DNA of 60,771 nt from Mariniblastus sp. (GCA_022447555.1 JAKVBF010000020.1:1-60771), one strand, 5' to 3'. Positions 45,809 to 56,391 are shown, counted from the first letter of the stretch. Notes: a model not told the origin generated them from the letters alone. Translations and numbers: made by a program.

Positions 45809-48490
45809 ATGCCCAATCAGGCTCCCATCGTCAACGTGGCTGACAATACGGTTTTGCTCAATACAGCGGTTGCTGCAACGACCTTATTTTCAGTGGAAGA
45901 TCCAGATGGTGATTCAATACTCAAGTATCGTTTTTTGGATTTGTCCTCGGACCTATTGTCCGGCTATTTCGATTTGAACGGTGCTGCTTTGGAGAATGGT
46001 TCTTTAACAGAGATTGACGCCTCCGATCTGAACAACATGTTCTATGTGGGTGGAACGGAAATCGCCGATGAAGACATCATGGTACAGGCTTGGGATGGTT
46101 TGGCGTGGAGCAACGCGAATGCGACCGGCACGATGTACACGACGCGGCAACAGATTACGCCTCCGGAGGCCGTTGCCAGTGATTTCACCCTTTTGGCCAA
46201 TGAAATTCTTGACGCATCGAGTTTTATCTCGGCATCTGATCCAGATGGTTTTCCGATCCTGCGTTACTACATTAAAGATGACAGGATCGATCAAAGTTAT
46301 TTTAAGCTAGGTGACACCGTTTTAGCGCAAGGGACGTTTCACTACATCAATGCCGCGCAAATGCCAAATCTTCAGTATCACGCTTTTGGAAACAGCACTG
46401 AAAAATTTCGCGCGTTCGCTTACGACGGTTCCACTTGGAGCGCGGTAAGTGTTGCCACCGCGACGACGACGGTCAACAAAAATCGACCCACAATGGAATT
46501 TGATTCTGACATCGTTCCTACGCGAGAATCGGTGGACCTATCTCCGTATCTGACTTTCTATGATGCGGATGGAAACTCCATTAAGACGGTCCGATTTTGG
46601 GATACGAGTGATCACGAATTCAGTGGTTATTTGATGCTTGATGGCGTTCAGTTAGATGCCAAACAGTGGATTGAAGTTGCGTATGAGGATCTCGGTCGTA
46701 TTCAGTACATGGGTGCGGACCGGGAGATGGACGAAGAAATTGCGGTTCGAGTTTACGACGGTAAGTTTTGGAGTCCAAACGAAAGAATCACGCTTTCCAC
46801 AGTGTTTAAGCCTGAGTTGGGGGAAGAGAAGTATTTCTTCACCAAACAACTCGAGGTACTGAACGCGCCTGATTTGTTCCCACAAATTGATGCCGGGCCG
46901 GCCAGCATTGCTTATGAAATCGTCGATATGACCGCGGCAGTTGACGAGGGAGATCTTTCCGGGCATTTGCGTTACTTTGGAAATAAGTTGAACGTGGGCG
47001 AAGTCTATTCGTTTAGTCGCTCTCAATTCAACAATGTAAATTTCGTTGCGGGCCCATTTGAGGCGCGTGTGGATGATGAAATATTTGCTCGCTCATCCAA
47101 TGGCGTTTTCTGGAGCGATTGGACGCGAGTGACGGTTTCCACGCATCCGGAATTTGATGCGGCATTAGATAGTGGCGTCGACTGGACCGATTACAATTGG
47201 ACCGTGCTTCCCGAACCTTATCTGGTCACCTATAGCTTCATGCAGCAGTTTCCTGGATATGATTCCGGAGACGCCACTGCGGATAACTGGTACGGCACGT
47301 TCAGAAACACGCAACGGGCTGCGGCGCGCAGGACATTCGACGCGATTGAGGGCTACTGTAACCTGGAATTCCAAGAAGTCTCGGATTCAAGTATTCAGGA
47401 GAAAACCGGCTGGCAAGGCGGCATCATTCGAATGGGTAATTACACGATGGATTCGGATACGGCCGCTTACGCGTATTACCCAAGCGATCAGGAGACAGGG
47501 GGCGACATCTGGATTAATTGCCTCTCGATCAATGACTCGGGTGACATCATTGGCCAGGTCCAGCAAAACGATTGGTCCAACGGGACCGGGGCCTTTGCTG
47601 TCTTTATGCATGAACTAGGTCATGCTCTGGGAATGAAACATCCATTTGAAGGAAACCCAATCCTGCCCCCAGCAACTGAAAATTTTGTATTCACGCTCAT
47701 GTCCTACACGGACCGGCCTGATTTTATCTCGCCATCCACACACGCTTTGTACGACATTTACCAGCTTCAGCAGTACTATGGGGTCAATGAGAATCACGCG
47801 ACGGGAGATGATGTTTACAGTATCGCAAATACTTGGGGCGGGCAAACCGCTGCTTGGACCCTTTGGGACGCTGCTGGAAATGACACCTTGTCCGCAGAAG
47901 GCTCGGCTGCCGGTGCTGTGGTTGATTTGCGGGCTGGCCGTCTAAGTTCGATTGGAGCTGCAACGAACAATATCGGATTGGCTATTGGAATTGAGATTGA
48001 GAATGCTTTGGGTAGCAGTCGAGGCGACACAATCTTTGGTAACGAAGGTGCGAATGTGATTGATGGAGGTGCCGGCGCAGACGTCATCGAAGGCCTTGGC
48101 GGACGTGATCGACTAACTGGCGGTGCGGACAACGACACGTTTGTTTTGGGTGTCGGTGATGGTAACGACCTGATCTTCGAAGATCGCCAAGCTGGTTGGG
48201 ACACCATTCAGATTCGCGACTTCCCGGGATTTGATGACTTCACCGAGGACCTGTCATTCCGCGCCGAGGATCGGGATTTGGTCATGGAATACACGCTCGA
48301 CAACGGTCGAAGCAAAGGGTCGGTTACCATCAATAATCAGAAGTGGGGCGCTTACCGAGTCGAGACCTTGGAAATTGGCAGCACCACCGTTGACCTGGTT
48401 GACCTCTACAATCAATGCACGGCTGATCTGCAACAGTTTACCGTTACGGGGGACTCAACTAAGTACGGTTCTTTGGCGATACCCGTTTAA
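45809..48490 (+). CDS. Serralysin-like RTX metalloprotease with four N-terminal adhesin-like repeats
   Basis: 893 residues, no N-terminal signal peptide. Four repeats of about 90 residues cover roughly 28-445, each with a PDGD-like start, a G-x-F/Y-x-L-x-G strand and an ending DG..WS (SVEDPDGDSILKYRF, then AWDGLAWSNA). A metzincin domain follows (about 455-690): zinc motif HELGHALGMKH (His601-His611) with Glu602 and Met-turn LMSYT (Met631), plus MKHP as in serralysins. Residues about 735-800 hold glycine-rich calcium-binding RTX repeats (GGAGADVIEGLGGRD, GGADNDTF), then a C-terminal region typical of type I secretion substrates. It is presumably secreted by a type I system, but no ABC/HlyD/TolC gene is nearby. 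Start ATG 45809, after AGGATTCAGAC. Confidence 0.9.
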   Translation: MPNQAPIVNVADNTVLLNTAVAATTLFSVEDPDGDSILKYRFLDLSSDLLSGYFDLNGAALENGSLTEIDASDLNNMFYVGGTEIADEDIMVQAWDGLAWSNANATGTMYTTRQQITPPEAVASDFTLLANEILDASSFISASDPDGFPILRYYIKDDRIDQSYFKLGDTVLAQGTFHYINAAQMPNLQYHAFGNSTEKFRAFAYDGSTWSAVSVATATTTVNKNRPTMEFDSDIVPTRESVDLSPYLTFYDADGNSIKTVRFWDTSDHEFSGYLMLDGVQLDAKQWIEVAYEDLGRIQYMGADREMDEEIAVRVYDGKFWSPNERITLSTVFKPELGEEKYFFTKQLEVLNAPDLFPQIDAGPASIAYEIVDMTAAVDEGDLSGHLRYFGNKLNVGEVYSFSRSQFNNVNFVAGPFEARVDDEIFARSSNGVFWSDWTRVTVSTHPEFDAALDSGVDWTDYNWTVLPEPYLVTYSFMQQFPGYDSGDATADNWYGTFRNTQRAAARRTFDAIEGYCNLEFQEVSDSSIQEKTGWQGGIIRMGNYTMDSDTAAYAYYPSDQETGGDIWINCLSINDSGDIIGQVQQNDWSNGTGAFAVFMHELGHALGMKHPFEGNPILPPATENFVFTLMSYTDRPDFISPSTHALYDIYQLQQYYGVNENHATGDDVYSIANTWGGQTAAWTLWDAAGNDTLSAEGSAAGAVVDLRAGRLSSIGAATNNIGLAIGIEIENALGSSRGDTIFGNEGANVIDGGAGADVIEGLGGRDRLTGGADNDTFVLGVGDGNDLIFEDRQAGWDTIQIRDFPGFDDFTEDLSFRAEDRDLVMEYTLDNGRSKGSVTINNQKWGAYRVETLEIGSTTVDLVDLYNQCTADLQQFTVTGDSTKYGSLAIPV

Positions 48491-48534
48491 GATACCCGTT
48501 TCATTTAGAACAAAGGGTCACCTCAGGCGGTCCG

Positions 48535-48573
48535 AAAAAACAAAGCTTGCCTTGAACAAGGCAAGCTTTTTTT
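48535..48573. terminator. Bidirectional rho-independent terminator
   Basis: AAAGCTTGCCTTG (48542-48554) and CAAGGCAAGCTTT (48557-48569) form a near-perfect inverted repeat. A T-run follows on the plus strand (to 48573), and on the minus strand the A-run at 48535-48540 gives a T-run, so it can stop both the RTX protease transcript and the Cys-rich protein transcript. Confidence 0.88.
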
Positions 48574-48629
48574 GTGGTGTTGTCATCGTCTTGAGCCAAT
48601 GGCGATAACCAGCTGAGGTGTTGGCAAGC

Positions 48630-49340
48630 CTAACGATCGTTGCTCGTTTTGGACGAGCTCGCAGGAATCACCGGCGTCTTTTGGTTGCGCCATTGCTGAG
48701 CCGAAATGATGGCCGGCATGCTGGTGGGCGTGACCTCCGCTCGGTCGGTCACGATGGCCGGTTGAGCTGGGAGATTGGGTTGAGCTGGGAGATTGGGTTG
48801 AGCGACAGGCTTTTGGGCTTGCTGGGCCTCAGGCGAGGCAACCCCTTGATCACAATCGCTAGGTCCCGCGTCGCATCCGTTATCAGAGATCTCCCACGTG
48901 TACTTGCAGTCGGGGCATTCGTACTTGTGCTTTTTCAGGACCAGGATCGTCTTAACCCGGCCGCAACGTGAAGTGCAATTGCCTTCACCGTCGCAGCTGT
49001 CGCAGCTGGCAGAGTCGACCTTTGGTTGCCACGGGAAACGAACCTTGGGGATGCAGATCTGTTTCGTTTCGACCTTGAAACAGCTTTTCTCTTTGGTCGT
49101 CTTCTCGACTTTTAGGTAACAGGTCCCATTGCATTTGCCACACTGAATGAAGGGCCGCAGCGGGGCACACGTGTTGCACCCTGCGCTGTCGCAGCTGCCC
49201 GCATTACTGTCGCATTTGCCCGCATCGCAGGCAGTGTCGCAGGCGGCCGAGGTGGCGGCTGGCTGTTGGGCCAGCAGCGGGGCTGAAAATCCGAGCGTCA
49301 GGACCGCCAAGGCGGCCAGCGAGGAGTGGATTAAATTCAT
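48630..49340 (-). CDS. Exported cysteine-rich protein
   Basis: 236 residues from the ATG at 49340. A signal peptide (LAALAVLTLGFSAPLLAQ) precedes a mature chain with about 28 Cys residues, many as CxxC-like pairs (CDTACDAGKCDSNAG, CGKCNGTCYL, CDSCDGEGNCTSRCG, YECPDCKY). These could bind metal or form disulfides. The tail has Gln/Pro repeats (QPNLPA twice), encoded by an 18-bp repeat. It follows the OprP-like porin by 55 bp on the same strand, so it may be a partner of the porin. Function unknown; metal binding is an inference from the cysteines. Confidence 0.75.
   Translation of the reverse strand: MNLIHSSLAALAVLTLGFSAPLLAQQPAATSAACDTACDAGKCDSNAGSCDSAGCNTCAPLRPFIQCGKCNGTCYLKVEKTTKEKSCFKVETKQICIPKVRFPWQPKVDSASCDSCDGEGNCTSRCGRVKTILVLKKHKYECPDCKYTWEISDNGCDAGPSDCDQGVASPEAQQAQKPVAQPNLPAQPNLPAQPAIVTDRAEVTPTSMPAIISAQQWRNQKTPVIPASSSKTSNDR
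48762..48803. repeat. 18-bp tandem repeat
   Basis: The unit TTGAGCTGGGAGATTGGG occurs twice in tandem and then six bases more. It encodes the repeated QPNLPA segment of the Cys-rich protein on the minus strand. Confidence 0.85.
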
Positions 49341-49395
49341 GGTATTCACTTCGGTTTGGGTTGTGGTTTCTGGGTGAATTGGCGGGTGACGCGGT

Positions 49396-50961
49396 CTAGA
49401 AATCGACCATCCAGCGGGCACCGAGGATATCGTAATCACCGTTGCCAGGACCTACTAAACCTTGGTTGGGATCAGCTGGGTTTCTGCGATCCTTAATAGC
49501 GCCGACCAGCCAATTGAACTGCATGCGGGCATACGGGTTCCAGTACCAGTTGACGTCGAGGGTGAGTGAATGGCCATTGCCACCGTAAATGTTTGTATCA
49601 ACAGGACCGCTTTGATCAGTGAAATCTGCTTTTGAATAACGGGCTGCGATCTGCCAAGCTCCGAGACCTCTTCTGAGACAGCCATCACAATCCCGGACTA
49701 GGAAGAAGTTTTCAAATGGTTTAATTCGTGCAAGCGTGCCCGACTTGCGATCCCATGGCATATGCTCGCCAGTTAGCATATAGGCCACATAGAAGTAGCC
49801 GCCATCAAAATTTAAGTCTCTTTGTGTGCTGCGCGACACGGTACTATTCAAATATTCGCCACAGAATTGAAAGGCACCAATGTTTAACAGATATTCCAGT
49901 CCGAACATGGATGACATTTCTGCACCTTCAATCACACCGGTATCTAACCATCTCTTATCTGATCGAGCCTCGGGTCGTGTTCGATAAAGTTTGATATTGT
50001 CTAATGAAGCATTTTTTGCGTCCCCAAGTGATCCCGATACGGCAAAGTGACCGTAGCCTCGTCCATCGGATGCTTTGTCCCACCAGAATGTCGTTGCGAA
50101 GCGTCCAGCAATTTCACCTGGAAAGTAATTTCCTTTCCAGCCGTCTGAATTCTGGGTGTACCGCTGTGAGAAAAATCCGAATCGCCAGTTGTACCGCAAA
50201 TCTTCGCTAATGCCGTAACTCTGAATCCCTAAACGTCGGGCGTCTTGATTAAATCCTTCGATTACAAATGGTCGTTCAATAAAGATATTGTAGCGACTGC
50301 TGTTGAGGTGATCTAAACCATACGGTCGTTTCTGATTACCAATCAGTACGGTTTGAAAAACGGGTAGGTTTTTAAATCCAAAATAGAGATCGCGATATTC
50401 TGTTTTCTCTGAACCTTTGGCAAATTCGGTCTCATACTTGTAAAGCATGTTGTCATTCAGATCCCCTTTTATCCCGATTCGAACCCGACGAAAATTCCAT
50501 CGTTCCAGAGCTGCCCCGCCTTCGATGTTATCCTCAATCTCTTGGCCGACTTGTGGAAATCCCCAATAGTCGAGATGGATTCGACCGAAGAAGTTCATCT
50601 TTGGATTTTTATGGCCGTGATGGAGTACGCCGTCAAACTTGCTTTTCAGACCGCTTAAGGCATCGTTTGTGTCTTCGGAAAAGGATTCTAGGTTCTCCAG
50701 TCGGCTGCGCAGATCCGGCTCGATCCTAGCCGGTGCTACTTCCTGTTCCTGTTCCAGTTCGGCGATCCTCATTTTCAAAGACTCAAATTCTTTGAGAATG
50801 TTCGAAGTTTCTGTGTTTTCAATCAGAGAATCTTCGCCACCGACGGTAGTGATCGCCGAAGTGTAGGTCGACTGCTCTTGAGCCGCGACGATACTTGCGA
50901 TCGCTGCGAGGCAAAGTCCGAGAGTGATACGACTGAGTTGAAAGGAGTGAAATGCTGGCAT
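49396..50961 (-). CDS. Phosphate-selective porin O/P family outer-membrane protein
   Basis: 521 residues. A signal peptide (LGLCLAAIASIVAAQEQ) is followed by a coiled coil at about 45-85 (ILKEFESLKMRIAELEQEQEV), then a beta-barrel typical of OprP/OprO: FFGRIHLDYWGFP, ERWNFRRVRIGIKGDL, YKYETEFA, KRPYGLDHLNSSRYNIFIERP, ending in GARWMVDF with the C-terminal Phe expected of a barrel. The N-terminal coiled coil may be a trimer stalk or anchor. Likely an anion/phosphate channel or a related substrate channel. It is followed at 55 bp by the Cys-rich exported protein gene. Confidence 0.88.
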   Translation of the reverse strand: MPAFHSFQLSRITLGLCLAAIASIVAAQEQSTYTSAITTVGGEDSLIENTETSNILKEFESLKMRIAELEQEQEVAPARIEPDLRSRLENLESFSEDTNDALSGLKSKFDGVLHHGHKNPKMNFFGRIHLDYWGFPQVGQEIEDNIEGGAALERWNFRRVRIGIKGDLNDNMLYKYETEFAKGSEKTEYRDLYFGFKNLPVFQTVLIGNQKRPYGLDHLNSSRYNIFIERPFVIEGFNQDARRLGIQSYGISEDLRYNWRFGFFSQRYTQNSDGWKGNYFPGEIAGRFATTFWWDKASDGRGYGHFAVSGSLGDAKNASLDNIKLYRTRPEARSDKRWLDTGVIEGAEMSSMFGLEYLLNIGAFQFCGEYLNSTVSRSTQRDLNFDGGYFYVAYMLTGEHMPWDRKSGTLARIKPFENFFLVRDCDGCLRRGLGAWQIAARYSKADFTDQSGPVDTNIYGGNGHSLTLDVNWYWNPYARMQFNWLVGAIKDRRNPADPNQGLVGPGNGDYDILGARWMVDF

Positions 50962-51251
50962 TGTTTGTCACCGCGTGCGAAAATTTCCCGATTAGGCTTA
51001 GTCAATGGTCTCCTTAAATGAATCGGCTCACACATAAAGTAGCGGTTAAAAAAATTCTGCCTCCTACTAAAAAAATGTCGGTTTTTCCAGCTAAAGGGGG
51101 CTCGGAAGTACCCATTTTAAACTTTTGTTAAGAAATGCTAAGAAAAGATTAAGGATTGGGTGGGCGGTGGCCTGAGAACCGTGACTTGAATCGCAAATGA
51201 TTTGGCCGTTATGGCGATCCGAGGGCTGGTCCGGTGGGGCAACAAACCGAC

Positions 51252-52106
51252 CTAAGTATCAGACTGACGAAGCTTTTCCACTACCCGTTCGGCAATCTGC
51301 TCGATGAGTGCCTCGGTGTCTGGAAATCTGTTTGATGTGTGGAATTCAGGGAATCCACTTTTTCGAATATCGGACTCATTCCAGGTCTTCCGGAACTGAA
51401 CGTGACTGCAAATGTCCTGCTGTCGGTCGGCATAGGCACTGGAATTACGAGGATCCTCAAATCCCCACTGTCGGCGCAATTCCAACAGCTCCTGAGCCTT
51501 GTCCAAGGCCAAGTATTCGACCCGACCAATCTGTTTTGCCAGAATCAAAATTCGGCAATAAGCATCGAGAACTTCGGTTAACCAGTACGCTTTTTCGATA
51601 CTCGCCCCGTAAGAGACCGTGCCGTGATTAGCCAGAATGATGGTGTCGGTGGAATGGACAAATTCGAGAATGGTATCGGCGAACGCCTGATTCCCCGGGG
51701 TTTCATAGGGTGCGATGGGGACCTCACCCAGAAAGATGTCGGGCTCGGGCAAGACGCCAACCGGGATCGGTTCACGGGCAACTCCGAATGCGGTGGCGTG
51801 GGGTGGATGACAATGAACGACGGCGGTCACATCGGGTCGCTGGCGATAAATGTTTAAATGGAGTAACACTTCACTGGTTGCTTTGCGGGCACCTGCAACC
51901 TGTTGTCCCGACATGTCAACAGTGCAGAGGTCGCTCGGTTTCAGGAACCCCTTGCAGGCCAACGTGGGCGTGCAGAGAACCCGATCTTCACCGATTTTGG
52001 CGGAAAGATTTCCTTCGTTGGCGGCTGCGAAACCTTTTTGATAGATTCTCTGGCCTATGTCGCAAAGCTGTTGTTTTCGCTCTTCAATCTCAGATTCGTT
52101 CATCAT
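51252..52106 (-). CDS. Class II aldolase/adducin family protein
   Basis: 284 residues. The class II aldolase signatures are visible: GFAAANEGNLSAKI, KATSEVLLHLNIYRQR with catalytic Glu79, VVHCHPPHATAF (zinc His98/His100), and ANHGTVSYG (third zinc ligand His161). Fuculose-, rhamnulose- and similar aldolases share these; the C-terminal ~90 residues are longer and end helical. The gene starts one base after the purN stop (TAA-C-ATG), so it is translationally linked to purN. The substrate is unknown; a sugar phosphate is likely. Confidence 0.88.
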   Translation of the reverse strand: MMNESEIEERKQQLCDIGQRIYQKGFAAANEGNLSAKIGEDRVLCTPTLACKGFLKPSDLCTVDMSGQQVAGARKATSEVLLHLNIYRQRPDVTAVVHCHPPHATAFGVAREPIPVGVLPEPDIFLGEVPIAPYETPGNQAFADTILEFVHSTDTIILANHGTVSYGASIEKAYWLTEVLDAYCRILILAKQIGRVEYLALDKAQELLELRRQWGFEDPRNSSAYADRQQDICSHVQFRKTWNESDIRKSGFPEFHTSNRFPDTEALIEQIAERVVEKLRQSDT

Positions 52107-52107
52107 G

Positions 52108-52731
52108 TTAGTCCGATATCCGAACGGTTCGATTCACGACGCTCACCCGACCTGCGGCAATTTGATTGATGACATCAGGGTACAGCTGACACTCTTCCGC
52201 GAAGATCTTCTGCTGTAGCCCTTTGGCCGAATCTTCAGGCAGGACTTCCACGGAACGTTGGGCGATGATGGGGCCATGGTCGTACTCGTTATCGACAAAA
52301 TGCACGGTGCAGCCAGAAAGCTTGCAGCCGTATTGGATCACGGATTCATGAACACGCATCCCGTAAAAACCTTTTCCGCAAAAGGCTGGAATCAGGCTGG
52401 GGTGAATGTTGATCACGCGATTCTCAAAATCGTCGGGGATGACTAAGCGTCTTAAAAAACCACCGGCAACGACCAGGTCTGTCCCCGTTTCGCGAACGGA
52501 TTCAAAAAGTTCTTGGCTCAATGACTCGGCCGACGCATACTGTTTGGCCGGTAAAATCACCAATGGAATGTTTGCGTCGACCGCATACTGATTTCCTGTG
52601 GCGTCGGCACGACTGGAGATGACCTGTTTGATCGTTGCATCCAACGCTCCTCGATTTTGGAGATCCAAGAGGTTTCGTAGGGTGGTTCCACCCCCGGAGA
52701 TCAAAACCGTGATTGAGAGTCTGGAGGCCAT
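52108..52731 (-). CDS. purN: Phosphoribosylglycinamide formyltransferase PurN
   Basis: PurN transfers formyl from 10-formyl-THF to GAR, step three of purine synthesis. The 207-residue protein has VLISGGGTTLRNL (9-21), the catalytic trio Asn108/His110 in INIHPSLIPAF and Asp151 in VDNEYDHGPII, and normal length. A ribosome site is weak. It lies 24 bp after ileS and 1 bp before the aldolase gene on the same strand, so all three probably form a unit, although their roles are unrelated. Confidence 0.94.
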   Translation of the reverse strand: MASRLSITVLISGGGTTLRNLLDLQNRGALDATIKQVISSRADATGNQYAVDANIPLVILPAKQYASAESLSQELFESVRETGTDLVVAGGFLRRLVIPDDFENRVINIHPSLIPAFCGKGFYGMRVHESVIQYGCKLSGCTVHFVDNEYDHGPIIAQRSVEVLPEDSAKGLQQKIFAEECQLYPDVINQIAAGRVSVVNRTVRISD

Positions 52732-52755
52732 ACCGATTATTTATCCAATCCGGGT

Positions 52756-55700
52756 TTAGGCGTTGGTGACTTGCAGGGTCATCCGTAAGACGCTGTCGGC
52801 GACGTTTCGCTCGACCGTTTCATCCGTTTTTTCAGACGGTGCTTCCAGTTTAAGGTCGACCGCCAGTGTCTCCGCTGTGATGTGCTCTCTATTTTCGGCG
52901 ATGGCCTGCTTCAATTCTTCGTTTTCAGGTTCCAACCACAATTGGATCCGGTCCGTGAACTGAAGATTGAGTTCTTTGCGGCGATCTTGAACCAATCGCA
53001 CGACATCTCGTGACATCCCTTCCCGAATCAACTCGGGCGTCAGTTCGGTTGAAAGGATGACGACTGAGCTGCGCCCTTGCGCGGCGGCCCAACCTTCGTT
53101 GGCCTGCAATCGGACCTGAATGTCTTCGCCATCCAGTTCAATGGATTCCGAGCCGACCGTCAGGGTCACCTTTCCATGGGCCTCCATATCAGCCAGCATC
53201 GCGGCACCATCGGCATCTCCCAAGGCTTTTTTTACGGCCGGCATGAGTTTGCCAACCCGGGGGCCAACGCGTTTAAAGTTCGGGATGACTTGGTAGCTGA
53301 CATACTGCCCTGCATCGGAGGTGTAGGTCACTGATTTAACATTGAGTTCGGTTTTCAAAATCGCGTTATGTTCTTCTAACCAGGGTTGATCGGCCGCGTC
53401 ACTCAAAATGACGGTGACCCCCGTGAGTGGTTGGCGAACTTTGAGTTTCGCATCCATTCTGGCCGAACGACCCAGTGAAGCAATTTCACGAAGCGTCTCC
53501 ATGCGGCGTGAAAGGTCTTGGTCGACCAGTTCCGCTTGACCCTCGGGGTAATCGCAAAGATGCACGCTTTCGACTGAGGCATTGGAAAAGGGGCTGACTA
53601 GGTTTTGCCAGATGGCTTCGGCCAGAAATGGAACAAACGGGGCCACCATTTTGGTGGTGGTGGCGAGGCATTCCAACAATGTCCAATAGGCATCGAGTTT
53701 TGCTGGATCCTCTTTATCAGCTGCCCAGAATCGGTCCCGACTCCGTCGGACGTACCAGTTGCTCATCGCGTCCACGAATTCGGTGATCCGCGCGGCGGCA
53801 CCAAAGTTATCGTAGTCGTCCATTAATTCCGTGACCCGCTGAACCGTGCTGTTCAACTCACTGATGATCCAGCGGTCGAGTTCCCCTCGCTCAGCGATTG
53901 GCCGGTATCCGGGATTTTGTTCGAGGATGTCACGCTGTAATTGGCCCGCGTCTAGATTGGCAGCGGGCTCGAAGCCATCAATGTTGGCGTACAGGACGAA
54001 AAAGCTATAAACGTTCCACAGTCGCAATAGAAACTCAGGAATGCTCTCTTTGATCGACTGTTCACGGTAACGAATGGCTGTCCAAGGCGGTTGGTTGGCA
54101 AAAAAGTACCACCGCAAAGCGTCGGCCCCATATTTATCGAAGATCTCTCGTGGTTCTCGGTAGTTGCGTTTGCTCTTGGACATTTTCTGTCCGTCTTCAC
54201 CCAGCATCAAACCCAAGACAATACAGTTTCGGAAGGGGTGCGGGAATTCGACCGGCGTTTGGCTTGCTTCTTTCGAGTCTTTCGAGAACATCATGGTACT
54301 GATCGCCAGCAAGCTATAAAACCATCCACGGGTTTGATCGAGCGCTTCGGAAATGAAATCCGCCGGGAATTGTCGATTGAATTGATCCACATTTTGATGC
54401 GGATAACCCCATTGCGCGAAGGGCATCGCACCACTGTCGTACCAACAATCGATGACTTCGGGGACGCGGTTCATGCGTGCCCCTTCGGCAAAAGGAGAGT
54501 CGTACGTGACGTGGTCGATGTAAGGTTTGTGGACCCGTAAATCATCGGGCAGTTCCGGGTTGGCCGCTTTGGCCTCTTCCCAGACATGAGTTCCAGAAAT
54601 GCCGGGTTTGGAAAGCAATTCGTCATAGCTGCCAATCGAGTCTTTGTTGCCTGTTTCCGAACAGACCCAAATCGGCAGTGGCGTGCCCCAGTAGCGTTCC
54701 CGAGATAACGCCCAATCGACGTTACTTTCTAGAAAATTCCCAAAGCGGCCGTCTCGAATATGATTGGGCAGCCAATTTATTTCTTGATTATTGGCCAGCA
54801 TGGAATCGCGAAATTGGGTGGTGCGAATGAACCAACTGCGGCGCGGATATTGAATGAGCGGATCTTCGTCCGCTCGCCAACAAAATGGATATTCGTGCTG
54901 ATACTGTTCTTGAAGATAGAGTCTCCCTTCTTCTTTGAGCCGTCGCATGATTGGTTTGTCAGCATCTTTGACCCACATCCCGGCAAAATCAGGAGCTTCT
55001 TGGGTGAACTGTCCATTTGGACCGACTGCACAGATCAACTCGGGGCCTTGGCCCGGTTCAAATCGAGCCTGTTCCGAGATCAACAATTCATAGTCAACTT
55101 CGCCAAAGGCGGGAGCTTCATGCACCGCGCCCGAACCGCTCTCGGTGGTGACAAAATCGGCCGAGGTGATTCGCCAGGCGACATGCTCTGTTTCACCATT
55201 GGTTAAGGTCCCTTGCTGGTCCCCGCCCTCGGCATAATAGTAATCAAACGGCGGGCGGTATCGCAGGCCGACCAAATCGCCACCCTTACAGGTGGACTTG
55301 ATTTCCAGTTCTCGTTTTAATTTTTGAGAGATCGTATCGACCAGATCCTTGGCGAAGATGATATCCTGCCCAAGTTCGGGATCGTGAGCGGTCACGTATT
55401 CAATCGATTCATTGACCGCGGCAAACTGGTTGCTAGGTAACGTCCAGGGCGTTGTTGTCCAGACCAGCAGGCTGGTGTTCTCTCGGTCTAGAAGTGGGAA
55501 CAAGACATAGACACTGGGATCAAATACCGTTTTATAACCCTGTCCCACTTCCCCACTGCTGAGCGCCGTTCCTCCTTGGGCCCACCACCAAATGATCTTG
55601 TGACCCTGGTACAAAAGGTCGCGGTCAAACAGATCTTTGAGAGACCACCAGACGGATTCGACATAGCTTTGATGGTAAGTGACATAAGCGTCGTCGAGCT

Positions 55701-56127
55701 TGACCCAGAACCCAAGCCGTTCGGTGAGTTGTTCCCACTCTTGCATGTAACGCCAAACACTTTGTTGGCATTTCTGGATGAATGGCTCGATACCATACGC
55801 TTCGATCTCTTCTTTGGAATGGATTCCGAGTTCTTTGCAAACTTCGACTTCTACCGGGAGCCCGTGGGTGTCCCAGCCCGCTTTGCGTTCGCAATAGTAA
55901 CCTCGCATCGTCCGATAGCGAGGAAAGAGATCTTTTATGGCCCGCGTCAGGCAGTGTCCAGGGTGAGGTTTTCCATTGGCAGTTGGGGGGCCTTCGTAGA
56001 ATACGTATTTCGGGCCCCCCTCGCGCTGGCTCAAAGCTTGATCGTAGATCTTTCGGTCCCGCCAGTAATTCAGGATACGTTCTTCCTGTTCGGGAAATTT
56101 TACGTTTGTTTCAACTGGCTGAAACAT
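52756..56127 (-). CDS. ileS: Isoleucyl-tRNA synthetase (type-2-like)
   Basis: 1123 residues, longer than E. coli IleRS (938). The class I HIGH motif is HPGH at 55-58 in [13 protein letters not shown], and KMSKS is present near residue 648 ([10 protein letters not shown]). The editing domain (CP1) lies between them. The first part ([16 protein letters not shown], then RAGW-type [14 protein letters not shown]) resembles the IleS2 group of Thermus and eukaryotic cytosolic enzymes, which tend to resist mupirocin. The end lacks the zinc cysteines of type 1. Transcribed with purN and the aldolase gene. Confidence 0.95.
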   Translation of the reverse strand: MFQPVETNVKFPEQEERILNYWRDRKIYDQALSQREGGPKYVFYEGPPTANGKPHPGHCLTRAIKDLFPRYRTMRGYYCERKAGWDTHGLPVEVEVCKELGIHSKEEIEAYGIEPFIQKCQQSVWRYMQEWEQLTERLGFWVKLDDAYVTYHQSYVESVWWSLKDLFDRDLLYQGHKIIWWWAQGGTALSSGEVGQGYKTVFDPSVYVLFPLLDRENTSLLVWTTTPWTLPSNQFAAVNESIEYVTAHDPELGQDIIFAKDLVDTISQKLKRELEIKSTCKGGDLVGLRYRPPFDYYYAEGGDQQGTLTNGETEHVAWRITSADFVTTESGSGAVHEAPAFGEVDYELLISEQARFEPGQGPELICAVGPNGQFTQEAPDFAGMWVKDADKPIMRRLKEEGRLYLQEQYQHEYPFCWRADEDPLIQYPRRSWFIRTTQFRDSMLANNQEINWLPNHIRDGRFGNFLESNVDWALSRERYWGTPLPIWVCSETGNKDSIGSYDELLSKPGISGTHVWEEAKAANPELPDDLRVHKPYIDHVTYDSPFAEGARMNRVPEVIDCWYDSGAMPFAQWGYPHQNVDQFNRQFPADFISEALDQTRGWFYSLLAISTMMFSKDSKEASQTPVEFPHPFRNCIVLGLMLGEDGQKMSKSKRNYREPREIFDKYGADALRWYFFANQPPWTAIRYREQSIKESIPEFLLRLWNVYSFFVLYANIDGFEPAANLDAGQLQRDILEQNPGYRPIAERGELDRWIISELNSTVQRVTELMDDYDNFGAAARITEFVDAMSNWYVRRSRDRFWAADKEDPAKLDAYWTLLECLATTTKMVAPFVPFLAEAIWQNLVSPFSNASVESVHLCDYPEGQAELVDQDLSRRMETLREIASLGRSARMDAKLKVRQPLTGVTVILSDAADQPWLEEHNAILKTELNVKSVTYTSDAGQYVSYQVIPNFKRVGPRVGKLMPAVKKALGDADGAAMLADMEAHGKVTLTVGSESIELDGEDIQVRLQANEGWAAAQGRSSVVILSTELTPELIREGMSRDVVRLVQDRRKELNLQFTDRIQLWLEPENEELKQAIAENREHITAETLAVDLKLEAPSEKTDETVERNVADSVLRMTLQVTNA

Positions 56128-56391
56128 GAGGGTTCCTTCTAAACAAGTCAGCGCGCATCAGGAAACGGAAACCACGACGGGAGTCTGAATGCCGACTTCA
56201 CTAAACTCAACATTGACAGATTCTAATATCTTCGATTGGGCTCAGGCTGTAAATGACGCAGGCGGCGAGGATCGTCCAATTTGCCACGATGGCAAGTTCG
56301 CTGGCTGCCGCGGGGTCGTAACGCATGGGAACGTGCCTGTTTCCGGTCGATGCGGTAGTGCCTTGATGGAGGGCTAAGAATAACGCGTCAC

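Noticed and set aside
45640-45843. 67-codon plus-strand frame before the RTX protease
   Set aside because: Overlaps the protease start in another frame and shows no protein-like features.
56189-56377. 62-codon plus-strand frame, and a 39-codon minus-strand frame, in the gap below ileS
   Set aside because: Neither has a ribosome site or recognisable sequence; both too short to support.
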